From contig OW240916.1 in assembly GCA_933207985.1 (NCBI GenBank), positions 315,640,629 to 315,704,628 on the forward strand: a stretch of DNA of 64,000 nt, in the 5' to 3' direction. Under the pieces are notes generated by a model. It did no database searches and was not told the origin of the DNA. It worked only from the letters and a program-made list of their open reading frames with translations. The stretch is from Pelobates cultripes (lineage: Eukaryota > Chordata > Amphibia > Anura > Pelobatidae). Positions 35,586 through 49,100 of this stretch are shown piece after piece (position 1 is the stretch's first letter; every line of letters begins with the position of its first letter). A program made the position numbers and the translations under genes.

Positions 35586-36485
35586 TGGTCTGGTTTATTG
35601 ACGGCTACCTGCCCGGTATTTATGCAGGTCTTCCACCTGGTGGACACTCCCCTAGGGGACCAGATGGAAGACTGGGACAAAAATGGTAAAATGACCAATC
35701 ACAGGCATACAGGGTTAAAACACTCCCACAGTACATTACAATCCCTCCCCTCTATCCTGGAGATAATTGGGAAGTAATCCAATTATCTCCAAGGACAGAG
35801 GCAAAACTCCATTGAGCACGCTAGTAAAAAGACACAAAAATACATAATGTTGCAAATAATGAACAAAACATATACATTCTACCTATCCCCAGATAGCTTA
35901 GATCTGAGCGCACATTATTACCGAATGGCGCTCAGATCACATACATACAGTTCAATTGCCATGGAGCCAAAGTCTTTCACATAGTCTTTCGTTACACGAA
36001 TAGGCTCCATGGCATGGCTATCTGGGGTGATGCTGTTCATACAGTTAAACTACCGAATGAACAGGCATTCGGTTAAATGACTGAATGCAGAAGCAAGGAG
36101 GCTGACGGCTCAGCGGTGTTCGTGCAAATAAGTGTCTGGTTCCAGTTCCATAGTTTGGGCGCTGAACACCGCTGGCCGTTCGGGACTTTAAAATGGCCCT
36201 GCCACGTGTTCGGCAAACGAACAAAGGCCACCCAGCATTCGTCAATTAAGCTGCGATTAACCGCAGCTTCAGGGAGGTCAATTGATGGCACACTCCAGCT
36301 CCCTGGTGGTCCGGTCATTTGTGCGTTTGTTCGTACATTGAATCTACCAAACACCTTGGCAGAAAGGAACGAACAAGCCTTTCTGCAGGGGAAAATACAA
36401 GGTTTACCATGGGGCCATAGTCCAGAGGCAACAGGCGGGCAACCAGGCTCCTCCAATGCAATGTGGTGAGATTGGTCTCGTCACA
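35586..36485 (-). mobile_element. Probable solo LTR
   Basis: On the minus strand the sequence starts TGTGACGAGACC and ends with ataaaccagacca. It has a TATA-like gcataaatacc (35625-35615) and AATAAA (35599-35594) about 20 bases apart, in the order expected for U3-R. No internal coding sequence is attached and I could not find a clean target duplication. Confidence 0.55.
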
Positions 36486-37675
36486 GTGATATATTGTGAT
36501 ATTAACAGAATACTACCACTAATCATACGTCCATACCTCATGCCTATTATTTCACACTAATTTTCGTCACTTTTCATTGATGTAATCTGGTCTGTACACA
36601 CATGTCTAGGCTGATTATCAACTGGGAAGACCCATGAGCATTTCACCTTGGTTTAAATTCCTCAGGAAACGGAAGGGCCTTTCTCCGTGACAAAAGTGTC
36701 ATCTTAGCACCAAAATGTGTGTAGCCATTTTTGATTCTTTAATAAAGTGATTTTGAGGTATTTTAATTTAATAACCTGATGATAAGTCACCTGCCTATTT
36801 GGTTACACTGTAGCTGACAGGAATTTTATAATTTTCCTAACAAGTAGTGTGATACTGTTCTAATACTGTGTAAATATATTACTCAAATAATAACTGTTAG
36901 GGCTGTTTTTATTTTCCTGGGAATCCGAACGGCTGTAGTCCGTACGTCCAATCAGCACACCACATCTACAGGCCTGGAGAATTGACTAAGACACAACACC
37001 ACTGTGAGGTCCACATTCTGAGTTTATTGTTATTCAACATTAGATTATATAGGTATCTTATCACGTCACGTTACATCACATTATATAGACTTGGATAATT
37101 GTCAAAGAATACTCATTATCACAATATGTTATAGTTAAACGTGGCATTAATAAAAGTAGAAATGAGTTATAGAAGGTCAATGACAAGGGAGATGCAGTTT
37201 GGAAAAACTCCTTTTTAAAAAAAATATTAATATTATAAAGGAAAAATCTGGTAAAATTGGATTTAGACAAAAGGTTAAACAGTAAATATCAAAATGGAGG
37301 GTTAACACAGAATAGCAGATTGATTATATGATTTTATTCGATCAATAACTTTTTAATATATATTTGGAATTGATACATATCCAGTAGGTAGGAAAGTTCT
37401 AACGTTTTAAAGCTTTTTGTCTGATATTTTGTTTAGCATTATATTGCGGGTTAAGTGCTTGATATCACCCCATGTGCCTTGTATATACTTTATTTTTGTA
37501 GAATGTTATCATTTTACCGCATGCTAATGTGCTTGGCAAAATCTCTGATATATATAAATATATAGAATATATAGAAAAGAAAAGATAAATTAAGCTATAC
37601 TTTTCTTTCCAACTGTAACATGCCTGGATTGAATGATTCTACTTCTTGTTGTGGTCTGTGCTGCCACCTGGTGTG
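36486..37675. other. No gene seen
   Basis: AT-rich, with no exon or element boundary that I can support. Confidence 0.4.
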
Positions 37676-37682
37676 CGTCTTA

Positions 37683-39140
37683 GCACTTTACAGGTTACAT
37701 TACAATAATCGGAGATACAGCAAGCTCACTAGGTAGGTATACAGTGTGTGTACACTTATCAGCCACAACACTAAAACCACCTGCCTAATATCAGGTCTCG
37801 CTTGTGCTACTAAAACAGCTCTGTTGCATCGAGGCAAGACCTCTGAACGTGTCCTGTGTACCAACACATTAGCAGCAGATCCTTTAAGTTCTGCAAGTTG
37901 TGAGGTGGTGCCTCCATCGACCAGATGTGTTGTTCCAGCACATCCCTCCAAATGCTCAATCAGATTGAGATCTGGGGAATCTGGAGACAAAGGCAACACC
38001 TTGAACTCTTTATCACATTCCTCAAACCATTCCTGAACATTTTTTGCAGTGTGACAAAGAGACCACTGCCATCAGGGAATACCATTACCACAAAGGGGTT
38101 GTACGTGGTCTGCCACAATCTGTACAAAAACACACTACCCACACACTATACCTCCCATATACACACACTACTTCTCCTGCGCTTACACACGACACACTAT
38201 ACCCCATATATACACACTACTTCTCCTGCACTTACACACAAACACACTACACACACTTTACCCCCTATATACACACTACACCCGTGCACTTACACACACA
38301 CACACTCTTTCTATAACCCCTATATACACACACACAATACCCCCTGCACTTACACGCACATATTACTTACACTCTACACCCCCTGCTTATACTTACAAAC
38401 ACACATACAGTCTAAACACTCCTATATACTCACTACAGCCCTCGCACTTATACTCACAAACACTACACTAACGCTATACCATCTATAAACACACACTACA
38501 CCCCATGCACACACACGCACTTTATACCCCTATATACACATAACATACTACACACACTCTATACCCCCTATAAACACACTATACCCCCTATGCACTCATA
38601 CAAACACTACCCTTATAGGCATACACTATACCACTACACACACATTATACCTGTGTACACACATTACCCCTATTCACACTGTACACCCCCTATGCACACA
38701 CTATACCACTATACCCTCTATACACACATTCCCACAACTATATACTAACACTCTTATACGCATAAACACACAATGCAACCCCCTGCAGCCACTAGATACA
38801 CACACACAGTACAGCCCATACATATATAGTATATATGTATACAGTGTATGTATATTTTATTAATATACCGCTAACAGGTGTAGTCAGCACTTTACAGGTT
38901 GCATTACAGTAGAGGGAGGTACAGTAATTGCAGTAGGTATACAGTGTATGTATATTATATTTATATAGAGCTAACAGGTGTAGTCAGCACTTTACAGGTT
39001 ACAGTAGAGGGAGGTACAGTAAGTGCAATAGGTATACAGTGTATGTATATTTTATTTATATAGCGCTAACAGGTGTACTCAGCACTTTACAGGGTACATT
39101 ACAGTAGGGGGAGGTACAGTAAGTGCAGTAGGTGTACTTT
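37683..39140 (+). repeat. About 92-101-bp tandem repeat, split by a Tc1-like fragment and CA-rich DNA
   Basis: Units with agcactttacaggttacatt and gtatacagtgtatgtatatt recur near 38837, 38938 and 39030. A lone copy lies at 37683-37750, before the Tc1-like sequence. The CA-rich part (about 38130-38820) consists of imperfect cacactataccccctatata and cttacacac words. Confidence 0.65.
37745..38125 (-). pseudogene. Tc1-like transposase remnant
   Basis: On the minus strand the block SPDLNLIEH (about 37985-37954) matches the SPDLNPIE signature that surrounds the last catalytic residue of Tc1-like transposases. The rest is broken. The plus-strand left end reads acacttatcagccacaacac, as in related dispersed repeats of fish and frogs. 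Confidence 0.45.
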
Positions 39141-42040
39141 TCTTGTCAGTTCTGGTGTGCAGCTTTTGCACATTCCCACTATGCTCTATATGGTGTAGCT
39201 AGATATGTTATAATAGCGAGTCCTGTCTGGTCCATATGTCTGACACCCCTACATTCTGTTTTTTTTGTTTTTAAGTGGAGGGTGTGTTTATTTTACGTTT
39301 TATTGTGATTTGTCTCAGAGGGCCGCTATTACTAACTGTGTGATATTGTCTACAGAGGATGCAAATAGTATAAACATGCAGAACACTGCAAAAACTGACT
39401 GCAGCTTGTATTGTTTAAAAGGACCGTATTTCTCTATGATGCAGTGTCCGAGTCCCACTTGTGAGACAGTTCAATAATGACATTGCAGGACTAATGGACT
39501 TTGCATGAGGACATCCAGAGTCCATAAAATCCCCATATAGGAAACCATTGAAGCTTTCCAATGGGGAGGGCATAGTGCGCCTGTGGCGCTCACCATTAGC
39601 CCCCGTCGGAGGAGGCGAAGCACCAACCCAGCACCGAGGGGCATCAGCGCTGGAATGGGGGAAGTCATTACAGGTTTTTAAGCCTTTATGAGACGCGGGT
39701 GGGGGAACCAGATAGCTCTATAGGGTTAGGAATACAGGTTTTTAAAGAGGACTTTTCATGACTTGACTGTGGCTTGTTGTGACTTTAAAACACATACAGG
39801 GTTATCACTAATGTGAGAATTCAAAGTGAAATTCCTACTTGAGTAAATAACCCCAATAATGTTTAATTTATACACTGTGCTGGCTAAATAGTCTATGTAT
39901 CAATTAAAGGGTTTTTTTTTTTGTTTTTTTATCTTTTTTCCTGGACTGCTATGCAGTTGGTTGGTAACACTGAAACCTTTACCTCTAGGGCTGGTGAAGG
40001 GGCAGCATCTCTGGACTCCTGTCATGCACTTCCACTAATGTGTTGTGTTATTAGGGTGCAGAGAGGTAACTCCACCTGGTGCCATGCTGTATAAAGAATG
40101 ATCTGTTGACAACCATCTCTCATTTTTGTTATATGTCTCTCCTGAGGCCTGCTCCATTGTGTCTCCCTTGTGAACCCTCTTTGTGTCTCCTTCTGGGGGT
40201 TCATCCCCAACGTGCATCTCTCCGGAGTCTCCATGCATCTCTCCTAACCAACCTTGCTTGTCTCTCCTGTCTTCCCCTGTCTGTCTCTCTGATCCCCATA
40301 GGCCCATGCCATAATGCACCTAGAACGTAAATTGGTACAGAATCCATTTAACCCCTGTGTGACATGTCATGATTCCCTTTTATTCCAGAAGTTTGGTCCT
40401 TACAATGTGTGGTGAGATCAAATGTGTGAATTACTCTCCTGGGAGTCGGATTACCACTCTATTACTTATTCTGTTGGTTAGATGGAGTGTTGTGAATGCT
40501 CCTAAAATAAAGTCATTGAAAAACTCTCAACAGGGAAAGGAAAATACTTGTTGCCCTGGAGACCAAATTGCTGTAATACAATCTAAAGGCAGATCTGCAA
40601 ATTTGCGGTTATAGAGACCGTTACATTGTATAACTACTGGAGGGTCCAAGTATAATGAAATAATGTATTGAACAGTCTGGCAGTCTGAAATATAAACCAA
40701 TTATATATTTGCGGTTAATTTGTTTAACATTAAATCAGCCAAGATATCCAACTAGGGGCTAATTCAAAAGGCAGAGCTAGAAATCTTTCTTTCTAGATGT
40801 TATAAACCCCACTTGCTATCTACAGATCAGATGAAAGATACGTTCACACCTCAGTGTCGCCATAACGCGTACCAAAGGAATCTACCTGCTTTAAGCTGTA
40901 AAAAGAAATATTCATATACACAAGATATCCACTGAAAATAGTCTTAGCAGACGGCAGATCAAATTACTAAGAGGCGACAAACCTCACCACCTTTTCAACT
41001 CCCAGGGATATTAACTTAGACTAAGAATTGTAATTCTTACCATACACGGTTTAATTGTTCTCGTGACTTAATACAGTGTATTTTGACATAATTGGTGGGA
41101 TACCTTCCATCTCCTTTAAGGGACCATTGAAAAGCCTCTGCAAGTTCCTCTTCCCAATCTGTCAATGCAGCTCCGGGCTCAGAGCAGCCGGCATAGGGAG
41201 TGTACGTTTTTGTAATAAAAACACGAATGCGGTTATTTATGGACATATGAAAGCAGACATTCTCACCTTTGGTAGACCTTCGCTCAATTTCAGAATAGTA
41301 GCAACTCATTCCATCAATCACCAGATTGGATGCTGCAACTCATACCCTTCCTCCGTCCCAAACTTTCTGGCATAAGGAGGATAGAGTAATGGAAGGCCTT
41401 TAGAATCTGTCATAATGGGTTAGAAATGCATGGGCACCGGCATAAATACAGCTTACATTGACATAGGATGACGAGAGGATACAGGGAACTGCCATAAAGC
41501 AGGGGGAAGATAATGGAACCATCTTACAATAAACAGCTTTAAAGTATGAGGGTGACAGGATCCTAGTGCATACAGCAGCTCAAACAAACCAAAGTCTCCA
41601 TGTTCCGGGCCAATAAAAGGTGTGTCTGCTGCTGGAAGGAGGGAGTAGGGCTTTTCATAAATTCTCAGATGTTAATGGATAGGCAATAAATAGAAAAAGG
41701 AGCACAACAAAATATAGTGCGGTATATTTCTGATATGAGGGTAGAAAAAAAAAAAAAGGAAAAAGAAATGAACTTAGAGCGTGTAGAGCTTAAGGTACCT
41801 CTATTAAAATATGCCTGGGCGGTACAATCCCCACCTGAGGGTTACTGTTGACTTATTTTAATCCAATAGCAAGTGCTTAGTGTATAGAGCCTCTAACTGG
41901 TTCACAGAGAACAGCCTGGAGTGGTATAGGAGCATAAACTTAGAGGAAGCCCGTGTCCGATACCATCAGTTCTACCGCGCAAGCTCACTGCCTAAACACT
42001 ATCTATAACTCTTGAACCCCCTAAATATAGTAAAAACGTT
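39141..42040. other. No gene seen
   Basis: Mostly AT-rich, with a fragment at about 39790-39865 (gagaattcaaagtgaaattc) related to the MITE at 44877-45277. Confidence 0.4.
40352..40402 (-). mobile_element. TTAA MITE, copy 4, truncated
   Basis: In reverse orientation it shares the interior cttctggaataaaagggaat and gacatgtcacac with copies 1-3, and it lies next to TTAA at 40348-40351. One arm of the palindrome is missing. Confidence 0.7.
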
Positions 42041-42044
42041 TACT

Positions 42045-44850
42045 CCAGCCTGCTGGTACTGGCTCTGCCCCTGATCTGGACTGGCGGGGGATATCCCGGT
42101 CCCCACTGGACATTCTGAGGCTATCAGCACTGCTCCTACCACAAATAGACACCCGGCGGAACGTCAAGCCACAAGATGGCGACTACCTCCCTGCTGAACA
42201 CGCAGCATCTGTGCCTACCTCAAGCGGCCCCCTGGAATCTTCACTGCAACGCCTGGATGATATCTTCCAGAGGTTCTGGCAAAAAATATTTGAGCGCGAG
42301 CAGGCTGCCCTGGCAGAGCGGGAAATCGCTCCTGAGAGCAGTGAGCAGCCGGAGCGGAGCAGGCTTCCTTCAAGCAAAGTGCACAAGCAAGTGCATATCC
42401 ACTCATAGTTGCATAGCTGAAAAAAAACTTGCGTCCATCAAGTTCAGCCTACCTCACATTTGTTTTTTGCGGTTGATCCAAAAGAAGGCAAAAAAAACCC
42501 AGTTTGAAGCACCATTTTGCAACAAGCTAGGAAAAAAATTCCTTCTTGACCCCAGAATGGCAGTCAGATTTATCCTTGGATCAAGCAGTTATTACCCTAC
42601 ATTGAAAGATTATATCCTTGAATATTCTGTTCTTGCAAGTATGCATCTAGTAGCCGTTTGAACATCTGTATGGACTCTGATAAAACCACTTCCTCAGGCA
42701 GAGAATTCCACATTCTGATTGTTCTTACAGTAAAAAAAAACCTTTCCTTTGCCTTAGACGAAATCTTCTTTCTTCCAGTCTAAACGCATGGCCTCGTGTC
42801 CTATGTAAAGTCTGGTTTGTGAATAGATTTCCACACAATGGTTTGTATTGGCCCCGAATATATTTGTATAATGTTATCATATCCCCTCTCAGGCGACGTT
42901 TTTCTAAACTAAATAGGTTTAAATTTGTTAACTTTCTTCATAGCCGATATGTTCCATTCCTTTTATTAATTTTGTAGCCCGCCTCTGCACTTTTTCTAGT
43001 GCCATAATATCCTTCTTTAGAACAGGTGCCCAAAATTGCACAGCATATTCAATATGGGGTCTTACCAGTGATTTATAAAGAGGCAAAATTATATTCTTGT
43101 CCCGAGAATGAATGCCCTTTTTCATGCATGACAATACCTTACTGGCCTTGGCCACTGCTGATTGACATTGCACATTGTTGCATAGTTTGTTGTCTATAAC
43201 AATTCCCAAGTCCTTTCCATGTGTTGTTATCCCTAATTTGCTTCCATTAAGGGTATACGTTGCTTGTGTATTCTTTATGCCGAAGTGCATAACGTTGCAT
43301 TTTTCAACATTAAATTTCATCTGCCATTTGAGTGCCCAGTCCCTCATTCTATCTAAATCCCTCTGCAGCAAAATAATATCTTGCTCACATTGTATTGTTT
43401 TACAAAGTTTTGTGTCATCTGCAAACACTGAAACATGACTTTCAATGCGGTCTTCAAGATCATTTATAAACATGTTAAATAGAAGGGGTCCCAGAACAGA
43501 CCCCTGAGGGACACCACTTGCCACCTCTGTCCAGCTTGAAAATTTACCATTAATGACAACTCTTTGTACTCTGTTTTTAAGCCAATGTTCTACCCAAGAA
43601 CAAGCATTTTCATCTAGACCGATTTCCTTGAGTTTGAACACTAATCTATTGTGTGGAACTGTATCAAATGCCTTGGCAAAATCCAAATAGATCACATCCA
43701 CGGCAACACCCTGATCTATACTTCTACTTACTTCTTCGTAGAACGCAATCAAGTTAGTTTGACATGACCTGTGCTTCATAAAACCGTGCTGATTTTTGCT
43801 GATAACCATGTTCTTCTCAAGGAATTCTTGAATATTATCCCTTAATAACCTTTCAAATATTTTACCAGCCACAGAAGTTAAGCTCACAGGTCTATAATTT
43901 CCAGGCAAGGATTTTGAACCCTCATCTACTCGCCCATCCGGGCCAAGAGCCCCTTAAGGCACTGCTGAAGTGGAGGATCAACCGCCGAAAATGGCGCACC
44001 TCATCCAGGCCCCCTGCTTACTCTGGGAAAAGGAATGCCCTGGTACCAGTGACTACCAGAGTCAATGAAACTGCGAAGAAAGCGCTCGTTCGGACCTGGG
44101 GCGGAAGGGGAGCCCAGAAACTATACACTGCTGCTACCACCTACCTGAACTCTCATGCACAGGCTCCACACCTGCCACTGGTGGGGATTGGATGTTCCAG
44201 ACATCGGAATTGCAGCTTGAGCTCCACTCCCAAGATGATGGTTACTGCGACATCTGATCCCTGACTGGTGTTCAATCTTGCCTCTCGACTGGCCCTTGTG
44301 TAAATATGTTATTGTTTTTTAAGTCATTCACACTCTCTTCCCCACCTACCCATAACTCAAGGGGGATGTTTAAAGCTCTAACGTTGGGATGCCCCGGAGG
44401 CCAGTTGTCCCATAACACTATCTGATAATCCACAGTTTATATCAAATTTTATTTCTGCCTTGGTATCTTCCTGCATCGTGCCACTACTTCATACCACTCA
44501 TGATTATCTGATCCTATCTAAATACCTTAGCCTGATATAATTCGCTGTGTATGCTTTAACTACTAAAACTCGTGGATAGGATCTCTCATCTTGCTTAGTG
44601 GTATACGCAGGAACAGAGTTTACCTTACTCCACATGTTTTATTAACTTTACCTTTACAAACGTGTGCCAATCCTGACAAGCAATTTACTGTATAAACTTT
44701 TCGTGTAACCCTTGCATGTTAACAAAAAAAACAAAGTGCAGTGATATTGAGAGCCATAACTCGATAAGCTATATTATAACTCTGTATTTTTACGCTATGT
44801 CTCCAACAGCTTGTATACTAACTAATGCACTGCAAAAATAAAGAATTATA
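42045..44850 (+). mobile_element. Putative retroelement-like sequence split by a LINE
   Basis: Two parts (42045-42408 and 43922-44850) flank the minus-strand LINE. The left part follows caagatggcg and encodes SLQRLDDIFQRFWQKIFERE, a coiled-coil-like start. The right part encodes basic Arg/Lys/Pro sequence and ends in an A-rich tail (gcaaaaataaagaattata). I suspect an ORF1-like region of an L1/Tx1-type or non-autonomous element, but cannot show it. Confidence 0.35.
42409..43921 (-). pseudogene. CR1/L2-group LINE, 5'-truncated copy with a long open RT frame
   Basis: On the minus strand an uninterrupted frame of 326 codons (43908-42928) covers reverse transcriptase motifs: [34 protein letters not shown] with the first catalytic Asp, [14 protein letters not shown], and FADDTK (43425-43414) with the Asp pair. 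The C-terminal part continues in broken frames to about 42409. The copy lacks endonuclease and the start of RT. High similarity to the 49.3-53.3 kb copy suggests a young family. Confidence 0.88.
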
Positions 44851-44876
44851 ATTATTATTAAATATCCATTATTCAC

Positions 44877-45277
44877 AGGATTATTCACTAAAGTGAGACC
44901 TGGCAGGAATTCAAAGTGACTTTCAAATTTAAGGCCAAAGTAGTTGAACAGAAAGCATAGCTGATCTGGAAAACTTTACCAGCTTGGCTATTCTGGTCTA
45001 AAATTTTTAATTTGCTGACAATTCTCACTTTAACACGGACAGGGTTATTAACTACTGGAAAATTGCTTATTACTAAATGGAATGGCAGCACAGTCGACTC
45101 CAGGCACTATAACCAATTCAGTGAGATGAATGTGGTATCCTATTACAGTGTGAATTGTAAATTATTTAAAGTTAACTTCACAGTTCAGGTCACAAAAGTT
45201 AAATTGGAAAAATCCTCTAATCAGCTTTGTTTTCAGTCTGGCTATTTCGTTCAGAATTCACACCTTAGTGAATAGCC
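44877..45277 (+). mobile_element. About 400-bp MITE with inverted ends
   Basis: The left end ggattattcactaaagtgag and right end cttagtgaatagccc are inverse copies. Interior gaattcaaagtgactttcaa and its inverse also recur. Related fragments lie at 39.8 kb and 61.9 kb. The target duplication could not be read. Confidence 0.65.
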
Positions 45278-45358
45278 CTCATTCCGTGACATGTGGCTCA
45301 GACAAAGGAACTCTTGCAACAATAACAACAACAAAAAATCATGCATTTTGGCTGGACT

Positions 45359-46033
45359 TTTATTATTTTTAAATACTTTGGGTTTTAATACTGCAAGATA
45401 AAATAATTCAAAGGGCAAAAACATCCTTAAAAAAAATCTTTCCAGTTTAAAAAACAAAACAAAACTTTTTTCACGTGATATGGATGAAGCTTCCAAGCAA
45501 GAAGTCTTCTCAGCAACTTAAAATCTAGTAGTACGGCCCAAAAAGCATTTTATTCGGAGTCCAACTTCTAATGCTAAAAATGATTGGCTTTTTCTGAAGT
45601 TATACTTCATAATTAAACGTACGAAGAGCTGTCACTGGAAGAGAACACAGTAATCCACGGTACAGCAGGAAACTGAAGGAGCATACACGGTATTCATGTG
45701 TCCTTTCAGAGCAACATTGGCCGCAATATAAATTACACAAATTGGCAAGTTTTCCTCTTCTTCTTAATGTAATATTTTCACCCAGGAGTAGAAGCAAGCA
45801 GGACTCAGAAATACTTGGCTTTCCAAATACACGATATTAACTTTCTGAACACATTGTATAAAATATCCGCCATATTTATAATAGTTACACAGGCCCCGTC
45901 GGCAGCAATAATTTAAAGTCAAAGGCGAAGTCCCAGCGGATCAAATCTTTTTGTTCTTAAAACAGTGTTGGTGCTTTGTGATTTTCTTGTTGTCCCAAAG
46001 TCTTTAATGTTTAAGAGACAATTCGTAGTGAAT
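45359..46033 (-). other. Likely 3' UTR with two candidate polyadenylation signals
   Basis: This is unique AT-rich sequence directly after the TGA of exon G. On the minus strand an AATAAA lies at 45554-45549 and another at 45364-45359, just before a MITE that ends near 45277. Either could end the transcript, and the sequence alone does not decide. Confidence 0.5.
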
Positions 46034-46156
46034 TCAAGTTTCTGTCTGTAAGCGTGAGACCTGCAAAGTTTTGACAGTCTTTACACTGTGCCTTCCGTCC
46101 CGACTGTGAGGAGAAACGGCGGCTTCTATCAAGCTGTCCTTAGATCCGTTCTTTTT
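46034..46156 (-). CDS. Terminal coding exon G with stop codon
   Basis: The acceptor is tttttcttccccag above 46156. Forty codons start [20 protein letters not shown] and continue with a Lys/Thr-Val-rich end ([17 protein letters not shown]), then a TGA at 46036-46034. The preceding intron is only 284 bp. After the stop the frame is not conserved and the sequence turns AT-rich, as expected for a 3' UTR. Confidence 0.88.
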   Translation of the reverse strand, partial: KKNGSKDSLIEAAVSPHSRDGRHSVKTVKTLQVSRLQTET

Positions 46157-49100
46157 CTGGGGAAGAAAAAAAAATGTGAAAAGTATACACGTTATTTTAC
46201 TCATAGTTGTCATTCATACCATGTTTTACTGTTTATGATGAATATGCTCTTTCTTTGTTTATTACACTTTTTATTAAACTGAATAAAAGTATAGATCTCG
46301 CCTGTGTTTTTCTATTTGTGGGATTACCCTTGTATGTTAAACAGAAACTGTCAGCGTTGTTTTATTCTTGTGTGAAATGAAGGAAACAATGCAGAATTTT
46401 AAGGATATAGATGGGAATGACTGACTAATCATTTACACACCTGATGTGAAGGAGGGCCACTGAGACAATGAGCGTCAGAGGCACGTGTCACAGGTAGAGG
46501 AGGCACAAGGTCAGTTTTCACACTGAAAATAAAAGACACAATTTAACAGAATTAATTCTGAAAACACAAGGATAGTACTTTAACATGGACATCCGAGATA
46601 GGCTGACAATGTTAGCCTTCAGTTAGTCCACACCACTATAACCTGTCCAGAAGAACGAGTACCAAAGGATTAAATGGGGTCAAGACTGCCAACTGCAAGT
46701 GATTGCATTAAAAAGAAATGTTTATCCAGCATTGCTCAGAATAGTTTGCTTACTTTATCATAGTGTTTCAGTATGTAATAAATATATATATATATATATA
46801 AATTTATATTTTCAATGTATAAAGAGGTGCAGTTTGCGGTTTTCAGCAGACACTGCAGTGTAGGGCAGGTAAAGTAAGTGCAGTACATACAGACATTATA
46901 GTATTAGGTACTATAAGTAACTGCAGTGTATACAGACATAGTATATAAGGCCTGTCCGGAAAGTATCCAGCCATGTAATATGAAACATAGAGATATTTTT
47001 AGAAGAAGATACCAGATGCATAGGACAATGGCACCTCAGTTCCTTTCAAAGTAAGCACATTGGGACCTCACACAGTTCTTCCAGCGTCTTTTCCACTGTT
47101 CAAAACACTCTGCAAAATCCTATGTTGGATTTGCCATCAGCTTTAAAGTCGTATTTACCTGAATCTCATTGACGGTCTGAAATCTCTTCCTTTTCAAAGG
47201 TGATTTTAGTTTTGGGAAAAGCCAGAAGTCGCAGGGTGCCAAACCTTTCAACAGATTCTTAATAATCAATGAAGCGTTTCTGCCACACTTTTATTTGCGC
47301 TGCACTCGTTGCATCGCCCCCAAAAGTCTTGTGAACCATCTAAATAGATTCCGCAGAGGAATGTTCAAGCTAAACGCAAAATTTGATGCAGGTTCATTGC
47401 TCCAGTCCCTCAGTCATTAAAGTGTGACGGCCACACAGTACGCATGCTCAATTAACGGCGTCTAGCACCTGCACTGACTAAAACATGTGAAGTCATCATT
47501 GTTCAGGCATGTGCATTAGCATTGTCTTCCATTAAATCCTGGCTCTGAAGAAGTTAATTGTGGTTCTGCTGCTTACACCCCCATGCTCCATGCACTAAAT
47601 CAGCCTCATTCCTAAAAGCTACAGCTTTTATTTGATGAACCCGGATCTATTATAGCGATACTCCCCAACCAAATGCACTCCGTCATCTCTAACCTTTAAA
47701 AAAACAAAACACCAAGCAGGGTACTACAAAAAAACCTATCAAAAGTTGAACTAAAATGAAATCTTCCAAACCTTTAAGTTTCCTCGTTTGCTTTCTCGTG
47801 GTTTGTCCAAGGTTATCATTTGCTTATTATAGTAGTAAGATTCCTCATCTTGTGTAATATTGAAAACAGTCTTTTTCCATTGCAACCTGTGGTTTGTGCT
47901 TTACATCAACACCCACATTTCTTAAAAGATTCAGATGCAACTTACTTAACCTCTGAAAGAACCGATCTCTCGCCATCGGAACACTGCGATCTTCTATACT
48001 GGCGGAAACTGCGGGGCGAGTGGGAGTGTCGGATACGGATTGGGTCACCTTGAGTTCTACCAAAAATGTACATAGGAGTTAATATAAAAAAGTACTGTTT
48101 GGAAGAGACCAAGGAGAAGTTCACATTCATTTTTAAAATGTCTAGATATTGTTTTTTTACTGTGGTAATTCTAATACACCCATTAAAATTGTTCTCTGTG
48201 TGCAATCAGAACTCTGAGTCCTTCAATTACCAGGTATAATTCTAATGATGTGTTTGTAACCCACAACTCAATATGTGTTGTTGCAGAATGTATTCGTTCT
48301 TTATAAATTCTAACATCGGTCTTTGCTTAATACAGTAGAAGAAATAGACCTTGTATGTTACTGTTTGGGACCATTTAAGGTGACTTACTTACTCTATTTT
48401 CATGTATGGAATTTCCTTCAATTGTTCTTCAGAAAGGCCTGAGGGATCAACCAGTTCCTTCCTGTAAAATTATGAGAGAATTTCCAACCACATGAACATC
48501 TAGCAGAATACAATCAACGTAACTAATGAATCAGTCCACAGTATGATGTTCTGACATGACATACAGTATAATAGCCAGAACTAGACCATTACATTGGGAG
48601 TACACTTATAGCAGGGTCATAGGCTTGAGTTGCTTTGCAGGTTAGAGTTGTTTAGCTTCAGCAAGTTCATTGCCGATCTTAACCAGCTTGGCTTTCACAG
48701 ACGTCATTTTATCAGGATTGCATTAAGCTAGACTGGACACATACCGTAAAATTGTACAAGAACAAGGAAAGACTTCACTCCATGCAACATGACTGATGTT
48801 TGGAGACCAAGTCAATAGACAGAGATGTCCTTTAATTTTCTTCTTTGTCAATTGGTCTTAATAATGATTATGAATAATGATACACACAATGAAGCATACT
48901 GTCAGTAATGACATAAACAAGCAGATTTACCGGTACTTATCAAATTGTGAATTCTAGGAAACTAACAAAGAAATTGCAGAATGTTGGTCGAACCAGCCTC
49001 AGCTACTTTTACATTTGTTACTGTGGCCTAACTTTTAGAATTCATTGTCAATTCGCTTATTAGTAAAAAGCGCCAACCAACTCTAAAAGTTCTGGCCAAC

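Noticed and set aside
35576..36495. Target-site duplication of the solo LTR
   Set aside because: The flanks (aagcag and gtgata) do not match, so no duplication is claimed.
47950..47951. Earlier donor in exon E (GAG|GTTAAG)
   Set aside because: Using it makes the next exon run into a stop at once; the downstream gtaagt keeps the frame.
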